DNA of 64,000 bases from Leptolyngbya sp. SIOISBB (GTDB taxonomy: Bacteria > Cyanobacteriota > Cyanobacteriia > Phormidesmidales > Phormidesmidaceae), in contig JAAHII010000001.1 of assembly GCA_010671905.1 (NCBI GenBank), forward strand, positions 2,418,001-2,482,000. The letters run 5' to 3'. The stretch's first letter is position 1; the number at the start of each line of letters is the position of its first letter. Positions 30,818 to 41,387 of the stretch are shown here, in pieces. A program made the position numbers and the translations under genes. Under the pieces are notes generated by a model. It searched no databases. It had not been told where the DNA came from and saw only the letters and a program-made list of their open reading frames with translations.

Positions 30818-32608
30818 CTACAGCAAAACCTCTTCTAGCTGGTGTTGCTCCCACAGCTCTTGGTAAAGGCCCGGTTGGCGCACCAATTCATCATGGGTAC
30901 CGATTTGAGCAATGTGGCCCTGATCCATCACCATGATCCGGTCTGACAAGGCGGCAACTCCCATTTGGTGAGAGATGAAGAGCACCGTTTGGTTTTGGGT
31001 ACCGGTTTTGAGGTTGTTGAGAATATCCGTAGCGGTCTGGTTATCCACACTAGAGAGGGCATCATCGAGCACGACAACCGGTGCCTCGACCATCAGCGCT
31101 CGGGCAAGGGCAGAGCGCTGTCGTTGCCCCCCCGAAAGAGTAATGCCGCGTTCCCCCACGACGGTTTCATACTGTTTGGGGAAGTTCTCGATCTCGGGAG
31201 CCATTTGGGCCAGTTTGGCCGCGTATTTCACTTCCGGCAGTTCCGCCAATGGTTCCCCATAACGGATGTTGTTGTTGATGGTGGTGCTAAAGAGAAAGCT
31301 CTCTTGGGGCACGTAAGCGATCGCCTTTCGCAAATCGGCTAACGGAATATCTGTAATATCTTGACCATCGAGAAAAATTTGGCCCGGCACAATATCCAGC
31401 AGGCGCGGCAACGCATTCGCCAACGTTGATTTACCTGCCCCAATCGGCCCGACGATCGCCACCGTTTCCCCCGGTTGAATGGTGAAAGACACGTCATTCA
31501 GCGCCGGTACTTGGCTGTCTGGGTAAGCAAAATTGAGATTGGTGGCCGTGAGCTGGCCGCGTACTGTGGCGCTAGGCAGAGCGTGGACTGTGGGCGCATC
31601 GACAATCTTCGGCTCACTACGAAGAATGGCCTCCACCCGGTCAATACTGACCTCACCTCGCTGATAAGCCGTAATGGTAAAACCCAGTAATGCGGTAGGA
31701 AAAACCAGCCGTTCCACGTACAACAGCATCGCCACAAAATCGCCGACGGTAATGAAGCCATCGGCAATTTCTCCAGCTCCCGCCGCCAAAATCAGCAGCA
31801 GGCTAATGCTCGCTAGTCCTCCCAACAGAGGAAACAACGTGTTGCGGGTACGGGCCAAGGTTAGATTGGCCTCTAACAAGTTGTCATTCAATTCACCAAA
31901 GGCGCGCCGCTCATTCTCTTCTTGAGCGTAAATTTTGATCAGAGAGATGCCACTCAAGTCTTCCTGAATCAGTTCACTCAGGCGAGATGTGGACTCCTGC
32001 ACCCGGAGTTGTTGATTGCGTAGGCGATCGCTAAAGAGCCCCACCAAGATCAACATAATGGGATAGACCAACAGCGCCACCCCGGTCAGCCGGACGCTCA
32101 ACGACAGCATCACTGGCACTGTGAGCGCATAGGCAAACAGCGTATTGGCCAGGCTCAATATGGCAAAACCCAGTAAGCGACGAATATTATCCACATCGCT
32201 GGTGGAACGACTAATTAGCTCACCAATGGTATTGGTGGCAAAGTAGCTCGGCTCCATGCTCAACAGATGCTGAAAAATGCGCTGCTTGAGGTCAAACTCG
32301 ACCTGCCGCCCCACACCAAAGAGCCAAATGCGTGACACCATCCGGAGTCCCCACATAAGCGAGGCCAGTACCAGCACAACAACTGAGTAGTAGGCAATGC
32401 GGTCAAAGCTAAAGGTGACTTGCAGTTCATCAATGCCGTCGCGGATCAGCAGCGGAATCCGCACGCCCACCAAATTCACCAGCAACAACGAACCGATGCC
32501 CAAGGCCGACTTCTGCCAGTGGGGACGGATATATTCACCCAGTTTCTTCAGATGCCAATTGCGCTGAGAGGACTTGCTTGAACGCGCCATACTGCTGCCA
32601 AATTCCAA
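30818..32608 (-). CDS. ABC exporter with fused membrane and ATPase domains (MsbA/multidrug type)
   Basis: This 596-residue half-transporter has an N-terminal six-helix membrane domain (about 30-335) beginning with hydrophobic LGIGSLLLVNLVGVRIPLL. An ATPase domain (about 355-590) has Walker A GPIGAGKST, Q-loop YVPQESFLF, signature LSGGQRQRSALARAL, Walker B VVVLDDALSS and H-loop FISHQ. All catalytic elements are present, so it should work as a homodimer exporting lipids or drugs; the substrate cannot be read from sequence. The first codons (MEFGSSMARSSKSS) include a later ATG that could be the true start. It is transcribed alone. Confidence 0.92.
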   Translation of the reverse strand: MEFGSSMARSSKSSQRNWHLKKLGEYIRPHWQKSALGIGSLLLVNLVGVRIPLLIRDGIDELQVTFSFDRIAYYSVVVLVLASLMWGLRMVSRIWLFGVGRQVEFDLKQRIFQHLLSMEPSYFATNTIGELISRSTSDVDNIRRLLGFAILSLANTLFAYALTVPVMLSLSVRLTGVALLVYPIMLILVGLFSDRLRNQQLRVQESTSRLSELIQEDLSGISLIKIYAQEENERRAFGELNDNLLEANLTLARTRNTLFPLLGGLASISLLLILAAGAGEIADGFITVGDFVAMLLYVERLVFPTALLGFTITAYQRGEVSIDRVEAILRSEPKIVDAPTVHALPSATVRGQLTATNLNFAYPDSQVPALNDVSFTIQPGETVAIVGPIGAGKSTLANALPRLLDIVPGQIFLDGQDITDIPLADLRKAIAYVPQESFLFSTTINNNIRYGEPLAELPEVKYAAKLAQMAPEIENFPKQYETVVGERGITLSGGQRQRSALARALMVEAPVVVLDDALSSVDNQTATDILNNLKTGTQNQTVLFISHQMGVAALSDRIMVMDQGHIAQIGTHDELVRQPGLYQELWEQHQLEEVLL

Positions 32609-32897
32609 CCTTCCTCATCCTAGACGACGATGCTGATTCGCCTGGGGTGATCACCCTAGTGCAGCGGGGGAGATTCGCCCCCATCGGAGTAGTGCAGTCG
32701 GCAGTCATTGCCGACCTGATTCGTCACCTTCCCGAGTTTTTCCCGAAACCGCCATACCTTCTAGATCAGAGACCGTTCAGGCCTAGCTAACAGACCCGCA
32801 ACCTCGAAAACCCACAATCGGCTTCTATATATTGAGACAAGTAGGTTCCTAAATCTTTATTGTTTTCTGTATCTCCTGATACAGTTTTCTGGTCAAA

Positions 32898-33509
32898 ATG
32901 GAAATCTGGGTAGCTCATGGCCGCGTTTGTCCCTCACCTCCATCTATCGCTATGCTTTCAGCTCACCGCCCTGATTTATTTAAGACTCACTTTGACGAAA
33001 TTGCGATCGCTGATTTTGGGCCATTTCAGCTCGCTGTGCCGACAACGATCACCTCATTAGAGTCCACTCCCCAGTCTCAGCGTCTAGTACCACCAAAACG
33101 CCGCTATAGCGGCGAGGGCTGGGTCATTTGTCGTGATCGCGTTGTCGGCGTCCTCTCAGAACTCAAAATTGGTGAGGCTCCAACAGCATCGGGAATTTTT
33201 CAACCAATTCAACGGTTTAGTCCCGCGATTCCGGTCGCGTTTGAGGTCAGCAGTCACCAACCATTGCCTATGGCGATCAGCCAATTAGCTCAGTTTGCCT
33301 GTCCTTGGCAGGATGCAAAATCTCAGTATTTCACCGTGTTTCGACACGTTTCACCTCGCTTCACCCGAGTTTATGCGGTATTCAACTGGCAGTATTTTCC
33401 GGTGATTAATCAGGTCAGACGATTCCTGGCTGAAGAATCGCAATTTATTGCTACCAACCGCAAGAATCTGCAGCAAGTTCCGTTTTATCGAGAACGATTT
33501 GATCTTTAA
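32898..33509 (+). CDS. Protein of unknown function, 203 aa
   Basis: I do not recognise the family. The frame starts MEIWVAHGRVCPSPP and shows normal codon use with two HIP1-like GCGATCGC-type sites nearby. It is rich in Phe, Pro and Arg, with no signal peptide or membrane helix. The C-terminal part (YFTVFRHVSPRFTRVYAVFNWQ) looks like amphipathic strands. Preceded by a 289-bp gap after the divergent ABC exporter and followed by a 356-bp gap. It could be a cyanobacteria-specific gene. Confidence 0.6.
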   Translation: MEIWVAHGRVCPSPPSIAMLSAHRPDLFKTHFDEIAIADFGPFQLAVPTTITSLESTPQSQRLVPPKRRYSGEGWVICRDRVVGVLSELKIGEAPTASGIFQPIQRFSPAIPVAFEVSSHQPLPMAISQLAQFACPWQDAKSQYFTVFRHVSPRFTRVYAVFNWQYFPVINQVRRFLAEESQFIATNRKNLQQVPFYRERFDL

Positions 33510-33865
33510 AGAAGACGATTTTGTAGGCCGAGAGCAAGTTTAAAGACTTTACTGGCGTATTCAGAAAACTGGGCTTGAACCGGCTGAGATTCTTATTTTT
33601 TGGCATCGGTATTGACTCCAAAAAGCAGCATGATTCTTCCTGCCTGAATAGGCATTCCAGCGCTTGTTTCACTCAATCTTTGCCGCGATCGCTCAATAAT
33701 GGGTCACTCAGGCTCAAGGTTGACATACTAGAAAATTCGACTGCCATGTTGCAAGCCTGTGATTCCGAATAATCACGGACTTTTGGTCAGACAGCCAGGT
33801 CATAGGATTAGCTTGAGTTCAAGTAAAAATACCCTCTATGCCAGATATCTAGCTTTTACCAGTGA
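33510..33865. other. Intergenic region before the histidine kinase
   Basis: Nothing convincing: short frames at 33575-33772 (+) and 33451-33672 (-) lack support. The promoter of the histidine kinase is expected here. Confidence 0.5.
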
Positions 33866-33949
33866 ATGCTGTCTGGAGATGGGAATAATTCATTCAGGTT
33901 CAAACTCTCTTATCTGTTAGGCCTGTCTCACCCATTATCCAAAGAACAG

Positions 33950-36223
33950 ATGAAATCGCCTACCAACCACCGCTTTAAGCTACCGTTGCAGATGCTCCTG
34001 GTTGTGCCGTTTGTGGCGCAAATATTCGCCGTAGTGGGAACCGTAGGATACCTCTCTTTCCAAAATGGACACAAGGCGATTGATGATCTGGCTGACTCAC
34101 TCATCGACAAAACCAACAATTCTGTCACCGATCACTTAGAGAACTATCTCTCTGTGCCCCATCGCCTCAATCAAATCAACGCCGATGCCATTCGCATGGG
34201 AGTCCTTGATGTGAATGATCCAGAGCAGGTGACCCAATTTTTTTGGAGTCAGATGCGGACTTATGATCTGACCTACATCGGCTATGGCCTAACTGATGGC
34301 ACCGGGGCCGGAGCGGCAAAGTACGACGGGGAGACGATCACTGTAGAAGCCTGGGATAATGAGCTACCGGATAACGTGGCGAATTACGCCGCCGATGACC
34401 AAGGCAGACGAGCGGGCTTCAATGAATCCTGGAGTTATGATCTGTTTAGCGAGGCTTGGTACACTCAGCCGATCGCTGCGGGCCAGCCAACTTGGTCCTC
34501 AATTTACGTTTGGTCATCATCCGGAGATAATCCTTACATCTCAGCTTCCGCTGGTCGCCCCATTTACGATGCCAGCAACCAACTGCTAGGCATGGTCGCT
34601 GTCGATATCCATCTTTTGAAGCTGAGTGACTTTCTGCAGGGTTTGAAGATCAGTCCATCGGGTCAGATCTTCATCATGGATCGCGACGGCATGCTCATCG
34701 CGAACTCTGGCGACTATCCCCCGTTTAAAGGCACAGGCGAAGACATTGAACGGATAGATGTGCAGGCCAGCCCCGACCCGGTCATTCAAGGGATTAGTCA
34801 AGCCCTACAGACCGAGGTAGACAACTGGCAGCAAGTAACCACCAGCCAGGCCCTGAAGCTGGAACTGCAAGGGGAGCAAAACTATGTGCGGATGGAGCCC
34901 TGGCAGGATGAGTTTGGGCTTGATTGGGTCGTGGTGACCGTCGTGCCTGAGTCCGACTTTATGGCGGACATCCATGCCAATACTCGCATGACCATTATGC
35001 TGTGTATCGGGGCTTTAGCCATCGCCACTGTGGTGGGCATCTACACGTCTCGGCGAATTACCCACCCCATCTTTAAGCTCAGTCAGGCGAGCCAGATGCT
35101 GGCAAGTTCTGCCCGCGCTCGTTTTACCACCCACAAACATCAAAAAGACAAGCACAAGCCCTTGGAGATCAACCTTGATCGGGCCGGTATTCGAGAATTG
35201 GATGCGCTGGCTGATTCCTTTAGCCAAATGGCGCAACAACTGCAAGAAACTTTTGGCGAATTGGAAACCCTCAACGACGAACTAGAAGCCCGCGTTGATC
35301 TACGCACTCAGGAACTCAAAAATACCCTGCAGGAACTGCACCAGACCCAGGCTCAGATGCTGCAAAGCGAGAAAATGTCAGCACTGGGGCAAATGGTCGC
35401 CGGAGTGGCCCATGAGATTAACAATCCCATCAACTTTATCTTTGGCAACCTGAGTCACGCCCAAACGTATGTCAACGATTTGTTAGCGCTGATAGAGCTT
35501 TATCAACAAAAGCAGGCAGGCACCGACCCAGAGATTAATGAATTAGCCGACTCGATTGACCTCGACTTTTTAACCGAAGATTTGCCCAAGCTAGTCGGCT
35601 CTATGCGGGTAGGGGCCGAACGGATTCGCGAAATTGTCACATCTCTACGCACCTTCTCGCGGTTAGATGAAGCGGAATTTAAAATAGCTGACATTCACGA
35701 TGGCATTGACAGCACCTTGATGATTTTGCACCATCGCACGAAGAGCAAACCCGATCACCCTGCGATCAAAATTGTCAAAGACTACGACACACTCCCATCG
35801 GTCGAGTGCTATCCGGGACAACTCAACCAAGTCTTTATGAATATTCTCTCGAATGCGATCGATGCGTTAGAAGACTGGTTTACGTCAGCGAGAGCTGCCG
35901 ATGGCGATGCCGAAACTGCTGTGAAGGAACCGATGATTTGCATCCAAACTCGTCGCACGGCAGAAGATTCAGTGATGATTTCGATCAAGGATAATGGCCC
36001 CGGCATTCCACTAGAAATCGGCGATCGCCTGTTTGACCCCTTTTTCACGACCAAGCCGGTCGGCAAGGGTACGGGCATGGGCATGGCGATTAGCTATGAG
36101 ATTATCAACCAAAAGCATCAGGGCTATCTCACCTATACCTCGACACCTGGACAGGGAACCGAGTTTGTGATTGAAATTCCCATTCATCAGAAGCAACTTG
36201 CCGTTGCAGGCAAACACGCGTAA
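33950..36223 (+). CDS. Membrane sensor histidine kinase with periplasmic Cache domain
   Basis: The frame opens at 33866, but MKSPTNHRFKLPLQM at 33950 places a start just before the first membrane helix, so I prefer it. Numbering from 33866: helix 1 at 39-62; large periplasmic region 63-373 with Cache-like strands (GRPIYDASNQLLGMVAVDI); helix 2 at 375-393; HAMP at about 394-460; coiled coil 455-500. The kinase core has H516 in GVAHEINNP, N663 in LSNAIDAL, D709 in DNGPGIP and G-rich GKGTGMGMAIS. All boxes are intact. The H-box type and the coiled coil are typical of cyanobacterial kinases related to the NtrB/HisKA_7-like group. No receiver domain or regulator is adjacent, so the partner is unknown. 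Confidence 0.88.
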   Translation: MKSPTNHRFKLPLQMLLVVPFVAQIFAVVGTVGYLSFQNGHKAIDDLADSLIDKTNNSVTDHLENYLSVPHRLNQINADAIRMGVLDVNDPEQVTQFFWSQMRTYDLTYIGYGLTDGTGAGAAKYDGETITVEAWDNELPDNVANYAADDQGRRAGFNESWSYDLFSEAWYTQPIAAGQPTWSSIYVWSSSGDNPYISASAGRPIYDASNQLLGMVAVDIHLLKLSDFLQGLKISPSGQIFIMDRDGMLIANSGDYPPFKGTGEDIERIDVQASPDPVIQGISQALQTEVDNWQQVTTSQALKLELQGEQNYVRMEPWQDEFGLDWVVVTVVPESDFMADIHANTRMTIMLCIGALAIATVVGIYTSRRITHPIFKLSQASQMLASSARARFTTHKHQKDKHKPLEINLDRAGIRELDALADSFSQMAQQLQETFGELETLNDELEARVDLRTQELKNTLQELHQTQAQMLQSEKMSALGQMVAGVAHEINNPINFIFGNLSHAQTYVNDLLALIELYQQKQAGTDPEINELADSIDLDFLTEDLPKLVGSMRVGAERIREIVTSLRTFSRLDEAEFKIADIHDGIDSTLMILHHRTKSKPDHPAIKIVKDYDTLPSVECYPGQLNQVFMNILSNAIDALEDWFTSARAADGDAETAVKEPMICIQTRRTAEDSVMISIKDNGPGIPLEIGDRLFDPFFTTKPVGKGTGMGMAISYEIINQKHQGYLTYTSTPGQGTEFVIEIPIHQKQLAVAGKHA

Positions 36224-36996
36224 AACCTCAAGCACCCGACAACGAAGCCATCAAATAACGCGATCGCTCCTGATCTGCCTGAGACCATTCTGTACTCATG
36301 CAGCGGCCCGGAGTTTTTTGTCGATTGCTCATAAGAGCATCGCCAAGTCAAAACTGACCGACGACTTCTCACATAAGCTAAAACCCATCGACTTTGCGTA
36401 TTTGGATAACAGGAAAAACTCGTTAGATAGGCGTCCTCGCCTGTCCCCCCCACCTAAAGTTGAGCAGTTGTGCAAATTAAAGGGCAAGCAGCTTACAACT
36501 ACTTGTCGAAGGCGCATTTCCTACTCAGACTGAGCCTTCGATCAGTAGCCATGACCACACACTGCTCAGATCACTGGTAACACTAGCTACATCTATATTT
36601 TTATTGAGGAATATTAAGAAATTCTTGCAGCTGGGGAGCTTCCACAACTATCGCCTCTTAATTTGTCAGCATAAACAACCATAAAAACTTTATAGATGGT
36701 GTTATTTTAACTTTAGTCCGACAGTGCATTTACGCATTCTCTAAATATAAATTCACGAAATCTTATAAAAGTATTAAGTGTTTGTACCGAAGCCTTAAGG
36801 AGATATCCGTAGATATTCTGAGTTCTAGAGCCAGCCCCCAGGCCTTTGCCTAAATCTCCAGAGCAAATCTGCGGGATCCCTTGAGTTTTTGAAAAGTTAG
36901 CAGGTTTTTGCCTGTTCAGATGCCAATTGCCTGAGTCGATTGGTACCTGATGATGGTGTCTCAAAAATCACCCTGTAGTTATTAGTTCCAAAAACC
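36224..36996. other. 773-bp intergenic region
   Basis: No supported gene; open frames at 36171-36533 (+) and 36713-36964 (-) look like chance. 36590-36780 is AT-rich and may hold the promoter of the NRPS-like gene. No repeat of the window's families is present. Confidence 0.5.
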
Positions 36997-39900
36997 ATGC
37001 TTCAACCTTGCGTTTCCACTTTGGTTCATCAGCAATTTGAGCTTTGGGCTGAGCAAACTCCCGATGCGATCGCTTTGGTCGCTCAAGGGCGAGAGTATAC
37101 GTATCAGCAGCTCAATGTCCGGGCTAATCAACTCGCCCGGTTCTTGCAGCAGCGAGGAGTCGGCCCTGAAGTCCTAGTGGGGGTCTGTCTCCCTCGTTCG
37201 CCTGAGCTGATCATCGCCTTGCTCGCCATTCTTAAAGCCGGTGGGGCTTATGTGCCGATGGATCCTGGCTATCCGGCCGAGCGGTTGGAGATGATGCGGA
37301 CCGATGCCCAAATGCCCTTGTTGCTAACCAATCGCGCTAGCCAGGCGGAGTGGATGCAGTCCACTGACACCCAGGTGATTTGTCTCGACGCCCGATGGGA
37401 GGATATCGGCCAAGCGTCAGCAACAGATTTGCCCTGCCAGGCGCAGTCCCATCATCTGGCTTACATCATCTACACCTCCGGATCGACTGGTAAGCCTAAG
37501 GGTGTGATGATTGAGCATCGCTCGATCTCGGCCTATGCCCAAATCGCTGGGGCAGCCTACAATTTGCAGCCCAGCGATCGCGTGCTGCAGTTTTGTTCGA
37601 TCAGCTTTGACACGGCAGCCGAAGAGATTTTTTGCTGTTTGGGGCGAGGGTCGACGCTGGTGCTGCGAACAGAAGACATGATCGGCTCGGTGCAAACATT
37701 TTTGGAGCGATCGCAGGCGTGGGGCGTCACCATCTGGGTCTTTCCGACCGCGTTTTGGCATTTCTTGGCGACCGAGTTGGCACGCACTGGCCTGACGCCG
37801 CCAGCCAGTCTACGGCTGGTGACCATGGGTGGCGAAAAGGCCATTCCCGCACAGCTCGCCCAGTGGCGGCAGCAGGTCGGCGATCACATTCGGCTGGTCA
37901 ACACTTACGGTCCCACTGAAGCGACCATCGTGGCGACCATGTGCGATATCGCTGGTCCCGAGGCTGTTGCCGGGGCTGAAACCTCCCCCTATTGGCAGCG
38001 CGATTCCTCAGGTACAGACTTATGTGCTCGATGAGGCTCGGCAACCTGTAGCTCCTGGCACAGCGGGTGAACTTTACATTGGCGGGGTTGGGGTCGGTCG
38101 GGGCTACCTCAATCGCCCAAATATAACGGCAGAGCGGTTTTTACCCGATCCGTTTGCGGCGGATGAGACTGCCCGCATGTACAAAAGTGGTGATCGCGTG
38201 CGCGATCGCGGTGACGGCATTTTGGAATTTTTGGGTCGGGCCGATCACCAGGTCAAAATTCGCGGCTTTCGGGTCGAGCTGTTTGAAATTGAAGCCTTGC
38301 TGAACCAGCATTCCACTGTGCAAGAGGGGATTGTACTCGCCCCTGAAGATGCCCTGGGCAACAAGCGGTTGGTCGCTTACGTGCTGCCAAACGATCCGCA
38401 AACCGCGACGGATAATGACTGGATCGCGGCCCTTAAATCGCATCTGCAAACCCAGCTACCCAGCTACATGGTGCCTGCCCAGTTTTGCGTATTAGAGAGC
38501 CTGCCGCTGACTCCTAGTGGCAAAGTCGATCGCAAAGCCCTCCCGGCCCTCGATGACCTCGGCAGTGCGCCACTTGCCCCCGAAGATCAACCCCAAACCA
38601 CGCTTGAAAAACAAGTCGCCAAAATCTGGAGCCAGGTGCTAGGAATACCCACTATTGGGCTTTACGACGATTTCTTTGAATTGGGGGGCAGCTCGCTACT
38701 AGCAGCCCAATTAGTCAGCCTGATCGCTGAAGATTTGAACATCGAGTTGCCGATTCGTTGTGTTTATGAGTCGCCCACTGTCGCCACGCTCGCCCAAACC
38801 GTAGAGATTCTGAGACAGGCAGGGGGCAATGCCTTCAGTGTGCTGACGGACTTGACCACGCAAGCGATTCCGCAACCGCCCAGCATCACTGCTCGCCAGC
38901 AGACGCAAACTGCTCCAGCGAGCCCCGAGGCAGTATTTTTGACCGGTGCCACTGGTTTTTTGGGGGCGTTTTTACTGCATGAGCTGTTGCAGCAAACCCA
39001 GGCCCAGGTCTTTTGCCTAGTCCGCGCAGACAATCGCCAGGAAGCCTTTGCGCGTCTACAAGACACGTTTACAAAATACGGACTGCCCGTTGCTAACCTC
39101 ACAGGACGAGCCGTGCCCGTACCCGGTAATCTCAATCAACTGCGCTTGGGTCTTTCAAAAATTCAGTTTGCCCGGTTAGCCGACCAAGTGGACGTGATTT
39201 ATCACTCTGGGGCGATGGTGAATTTCGTGAAGCCGTACTCGGCGCTAGAGGCCGAAAACGTGCTGGGGACGCGGGAGGTTCTGAAGCTGGCCGGTCAAGG
39301 AAAACTGAAGCCGATGAACTATATCTCAACAGTGGGGGTGTTTGGGGCGATCGCCTACTTTACGGGCCAGTCCATGGTCTACGAAGACGATGATCTTGAC
39401 CTGAGCCGCGACTTCCTTTGCTGGGACGATGGCTATGCGCAGAGCAAGTGGGTCACCGAAAAAATGTTGCTAGCCGCCAAAGCGCAAGGTCTGCCGATCA
39501 CGGTATTTCGTCCTGGGTTCATCGCCGGCAACAGTCACACAGGCGCGACCAACCTGCGCGACTTTCTCTCCCGTTCCCTGTTGGGATGCATTCAACTGGG
39601 AGCCTATCCCGATTTAGCCAACTTTAAGAACCAGGTCGTGACGGTGGACTACGCGAGCCAGGCCATCTTGCACATCTCTCAGCAGCCGGAGTCCGTCGGC
39701 GGCACATTCCACATTACCCCTTGGTCACCGGCCCGTGACTTTGCCTGGAACAACCTCTTTGCCTGGGCACAAGATTACGGCTATACCCTCCAGCGGCTGC
39801 CTTATCGTCGTTGGAAAGAGCAACTTTCTGAACACTGTCGTCATGCCCAAGACAATGTTCTCTATCCGCTGTTGCCCTTTCTCAACGAGACCATCTATGA

Positions 39901-40090
39901 GCAGAAGCTCACGGTTTTGGAACTCTACGAAAACACGGCTGATTTTGACTGTAGCAATGCGATCGCCGCTCTCAAAGGCAGCGGCATCCAATGTCCCGTG
40001 GTTGACCGGCAAATGCTGTTCACCTACTTAGATGCCTTCGTCCACCAGCAACAATTACCTCAGTCGCCACCGCTATCGCTATCGGCATAG
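36997..40090 (+). pseudogene. NRPS-like adenylation-carrier-thioester reductase protein, one frameshift
   Basis: Two frames, 36997-38034 and about 37990-40090, join if one C is removed from 37985-37989, giving 1030 residues. Domain order: adenylation (about 1-500; core A3 YTSGSTGKPKG at 159-169, FDTAAEEIF, NTYGPTEAT, then after the slip PIGSAIPQVQTYVLD, KSGDRVRDRGDG, GRADHQVKIRGFR, and SGKVDRKAL). A carrier follows with LGGSSLL and Ser at about 566. A reductase begins at about 640 (VFLTGATGFLGAFLL, later YAQSKWVTEKMLL). No condensation domain exists. This A-T-R plan activates one acid and releases an aldehyde or alcohol reductively, as in Lys2 or carboxylate reductases. The substrate is not assignable. 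A SET-domain gene follows. Probably functional if the slip is a sequencing error. Confidence 0.85.
37985..37989 (+). other. Frameshift in the NRPS-like gene (C5 run)
   Basis: GAAACCTCCCCCTATTGG reads E-T-S-P-Y-W. With four Cs it reads E-T-S-P-I-G-S-A-I-P-Q, the conserved adenylation motif, and continues in the second frame. Confidence 0.88.
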
Positions 40091-40133
40091 GCGCTGTTGA
40101 TATGGGCAAAATTAACCGGCCCAACAGACTTCT

Positions 40134-40261
40134 TGAATCAACAACATGCAGCTCTTTGCCATCAGATTTATGGCAATGGGGACTTCTGACCTGGGGCCAG
40201 CCAGCGCGGCAGCAGTCCGCTGCCTTAGCTATGGCGTAAAGCGGCTGCCCTTGTTGATTCA
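40134..40261. repeat. Structured 128-bp element between the NRPS-like and SET genes
   Basis: TGAATCAACAA (40134-40144) pairs with TTGTTGATTCA (40251-40261). Inside are TTGCCAT/ATGGCAA (40156-40176) and GGCAGC/GCTGCC (40208-40224). As RNA this would give an outer stem with two inner hairpins. It may be a cis-regulatory leader of the SET gene or an inserted MITE. Confidence 0.55.
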
Positions 40262-40289
40262 CTATCTATCCACGCTATTTTGTTAGGAG

Positions 40290-40772
40290 ATGACCGTCAT
40301 GCTACAGGTTCAACAAACTGCCGATGGTAAGGGTAAGCGTCTGACGACAACGATGCCCATTCCACGCGATACAGCGTTTCATCTGATTCGCCAGTACCGC
40401 CCGGCGACTGAGAAAACCTACACCAGCGTTCAAATCGACATCGATCACAGTATTGAAGAGTTTTATCTGGCCCATCTGAACCACAGCTGTGAACCTAACG
40501 TCATCATCGATACGACAAAGTTAGAGTTGCGTGCCATTCGAGATATTGCTCCCGGAGAAGATTTGACCTTCTTTTACCCCAGTACGGAATGGCAAATGAC
40601 GCAGCCGTTTCAATGCTTATGTGGAGCAACTGACTGCATCGGCACAGTTTCTGGGGCCAGAGACCTGCCGCTCAATGTGCTAGGAGAATATTTTATCAAT
40701 CAGCATATTGGGGCAATGGCAATGGAACACCTGTTGGGTGCCCAGCAACTCAAGACGCCAATCGCGGTGTAG
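40290..40772 (+). CDS. SET-domain protein (putative lysine methyltransferase)
   Basis: This is a 160-residue single-domain protein. The SET signature is clear: LNHSCEPNVIID (the NHSC AdoMet-binding pseudoknot strand), then IAPGEDLTFFYPSTEW, and a post-SET-like cysteine cluster FQCLCGATDC. The family transfers methyl groups to protein lysines. The start may be 40299 (MLQVQQTADG), since AGGAG sits at a better distance from that ATG than from the one at 40290. It lies 199 bp after the NRPS-like gene in the same direction, and the pair may form a pathway; that link is inferred only from adjacency. The substrate is unknown. Confidence 0.85.
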   Translation: MTVMLQVQQTADGKGKRLTTTMPIPRDTAFHLIRQYRPATEKTYTSVQIDIDHSIEEFYLAHLNHSCEPNVIIDTTKLELRAIRDIAPGEDLTFFYPSTEWQMTQPFQCLCGATDCIGTVSGARDLPLNVLGEYFINQHIGAMAMEHLLGAQQLKTPIAV

Positions 40773-40790
40773 CCGATCGTTCCCCCTAGG

Positions 40791-40848
40791 GACTGTCATC
40801 CGGTCGCGATCAAATCCTTATAGTGAAAGGGCTACAGCCCCTAGCTAG
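40791..40848 (-). repeat. Second dispersed repeat family, copy 1
   Basis: Reverse complement of the segment at 58949-59007. The shared core includes GGATTTGATCGCGACCGGAT followed by GACAG, and both copies have CTAGGGGCTG-type sequence on the other side. Confidence 0.75.
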
Positions 40849-41280
40849 ATTTACAGGGCGGGCGCGGTAATGCTTATACCGCAAGGTTTTCGAGTTTAAT
40901 TGATGACGCGCCCTAGCAACGGGCCTTTTAGAATCTAAAGTTCTGGCCCTTGCATGGGTACATGCGTATCTGACATTCGCCACCTCGGATCTTAAAAACC
41001 AGGACGGTAGACCGACGCGCCCTTGTCTTTGGGATTGACCAGCAATAGTGAGTTAGGCAGAAACTCTACTCTGAATGCACTCTCAAGTGTTACTGAGCTT
41101 GCGGCTTAGATTAAGAGCCCCCTCCACCGCTGGTCAATTCCAGTTTCTCTAGAAACAAGTAGCAACGGTAAACCGCGATGGTGCGAACCTCGCCCAGCAC
41201 ATGACTCGCTGCAAGGACAGTAGCAGCCACCCAACAGCATCATTGGGATTGGCGAGAGCATGGCGACACGAGTCTTGAGG

Positions 41281-41387
41281 CTATAGATAACCGCAGTTTG
41301 ATCAGGTTGCCCTGGATTGTTAAAACCGTTGTCTAGCGTACATTTCAATTCCGAATTCCGACCTCTGCATTCCGAATTCTGCTATAC
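41281..41387 (-). repeat. MITE-like dispersed repeat, copy C (inverted)
   Basis: Reads on the minus strand GTATAGCAGAATTCGGAATG..., then GGAATTGAAATG, CAATCCAGGGCAACCTG and an end in ATCTATAG. Opposite orientation to the other three copies. Confidence 0.78.
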
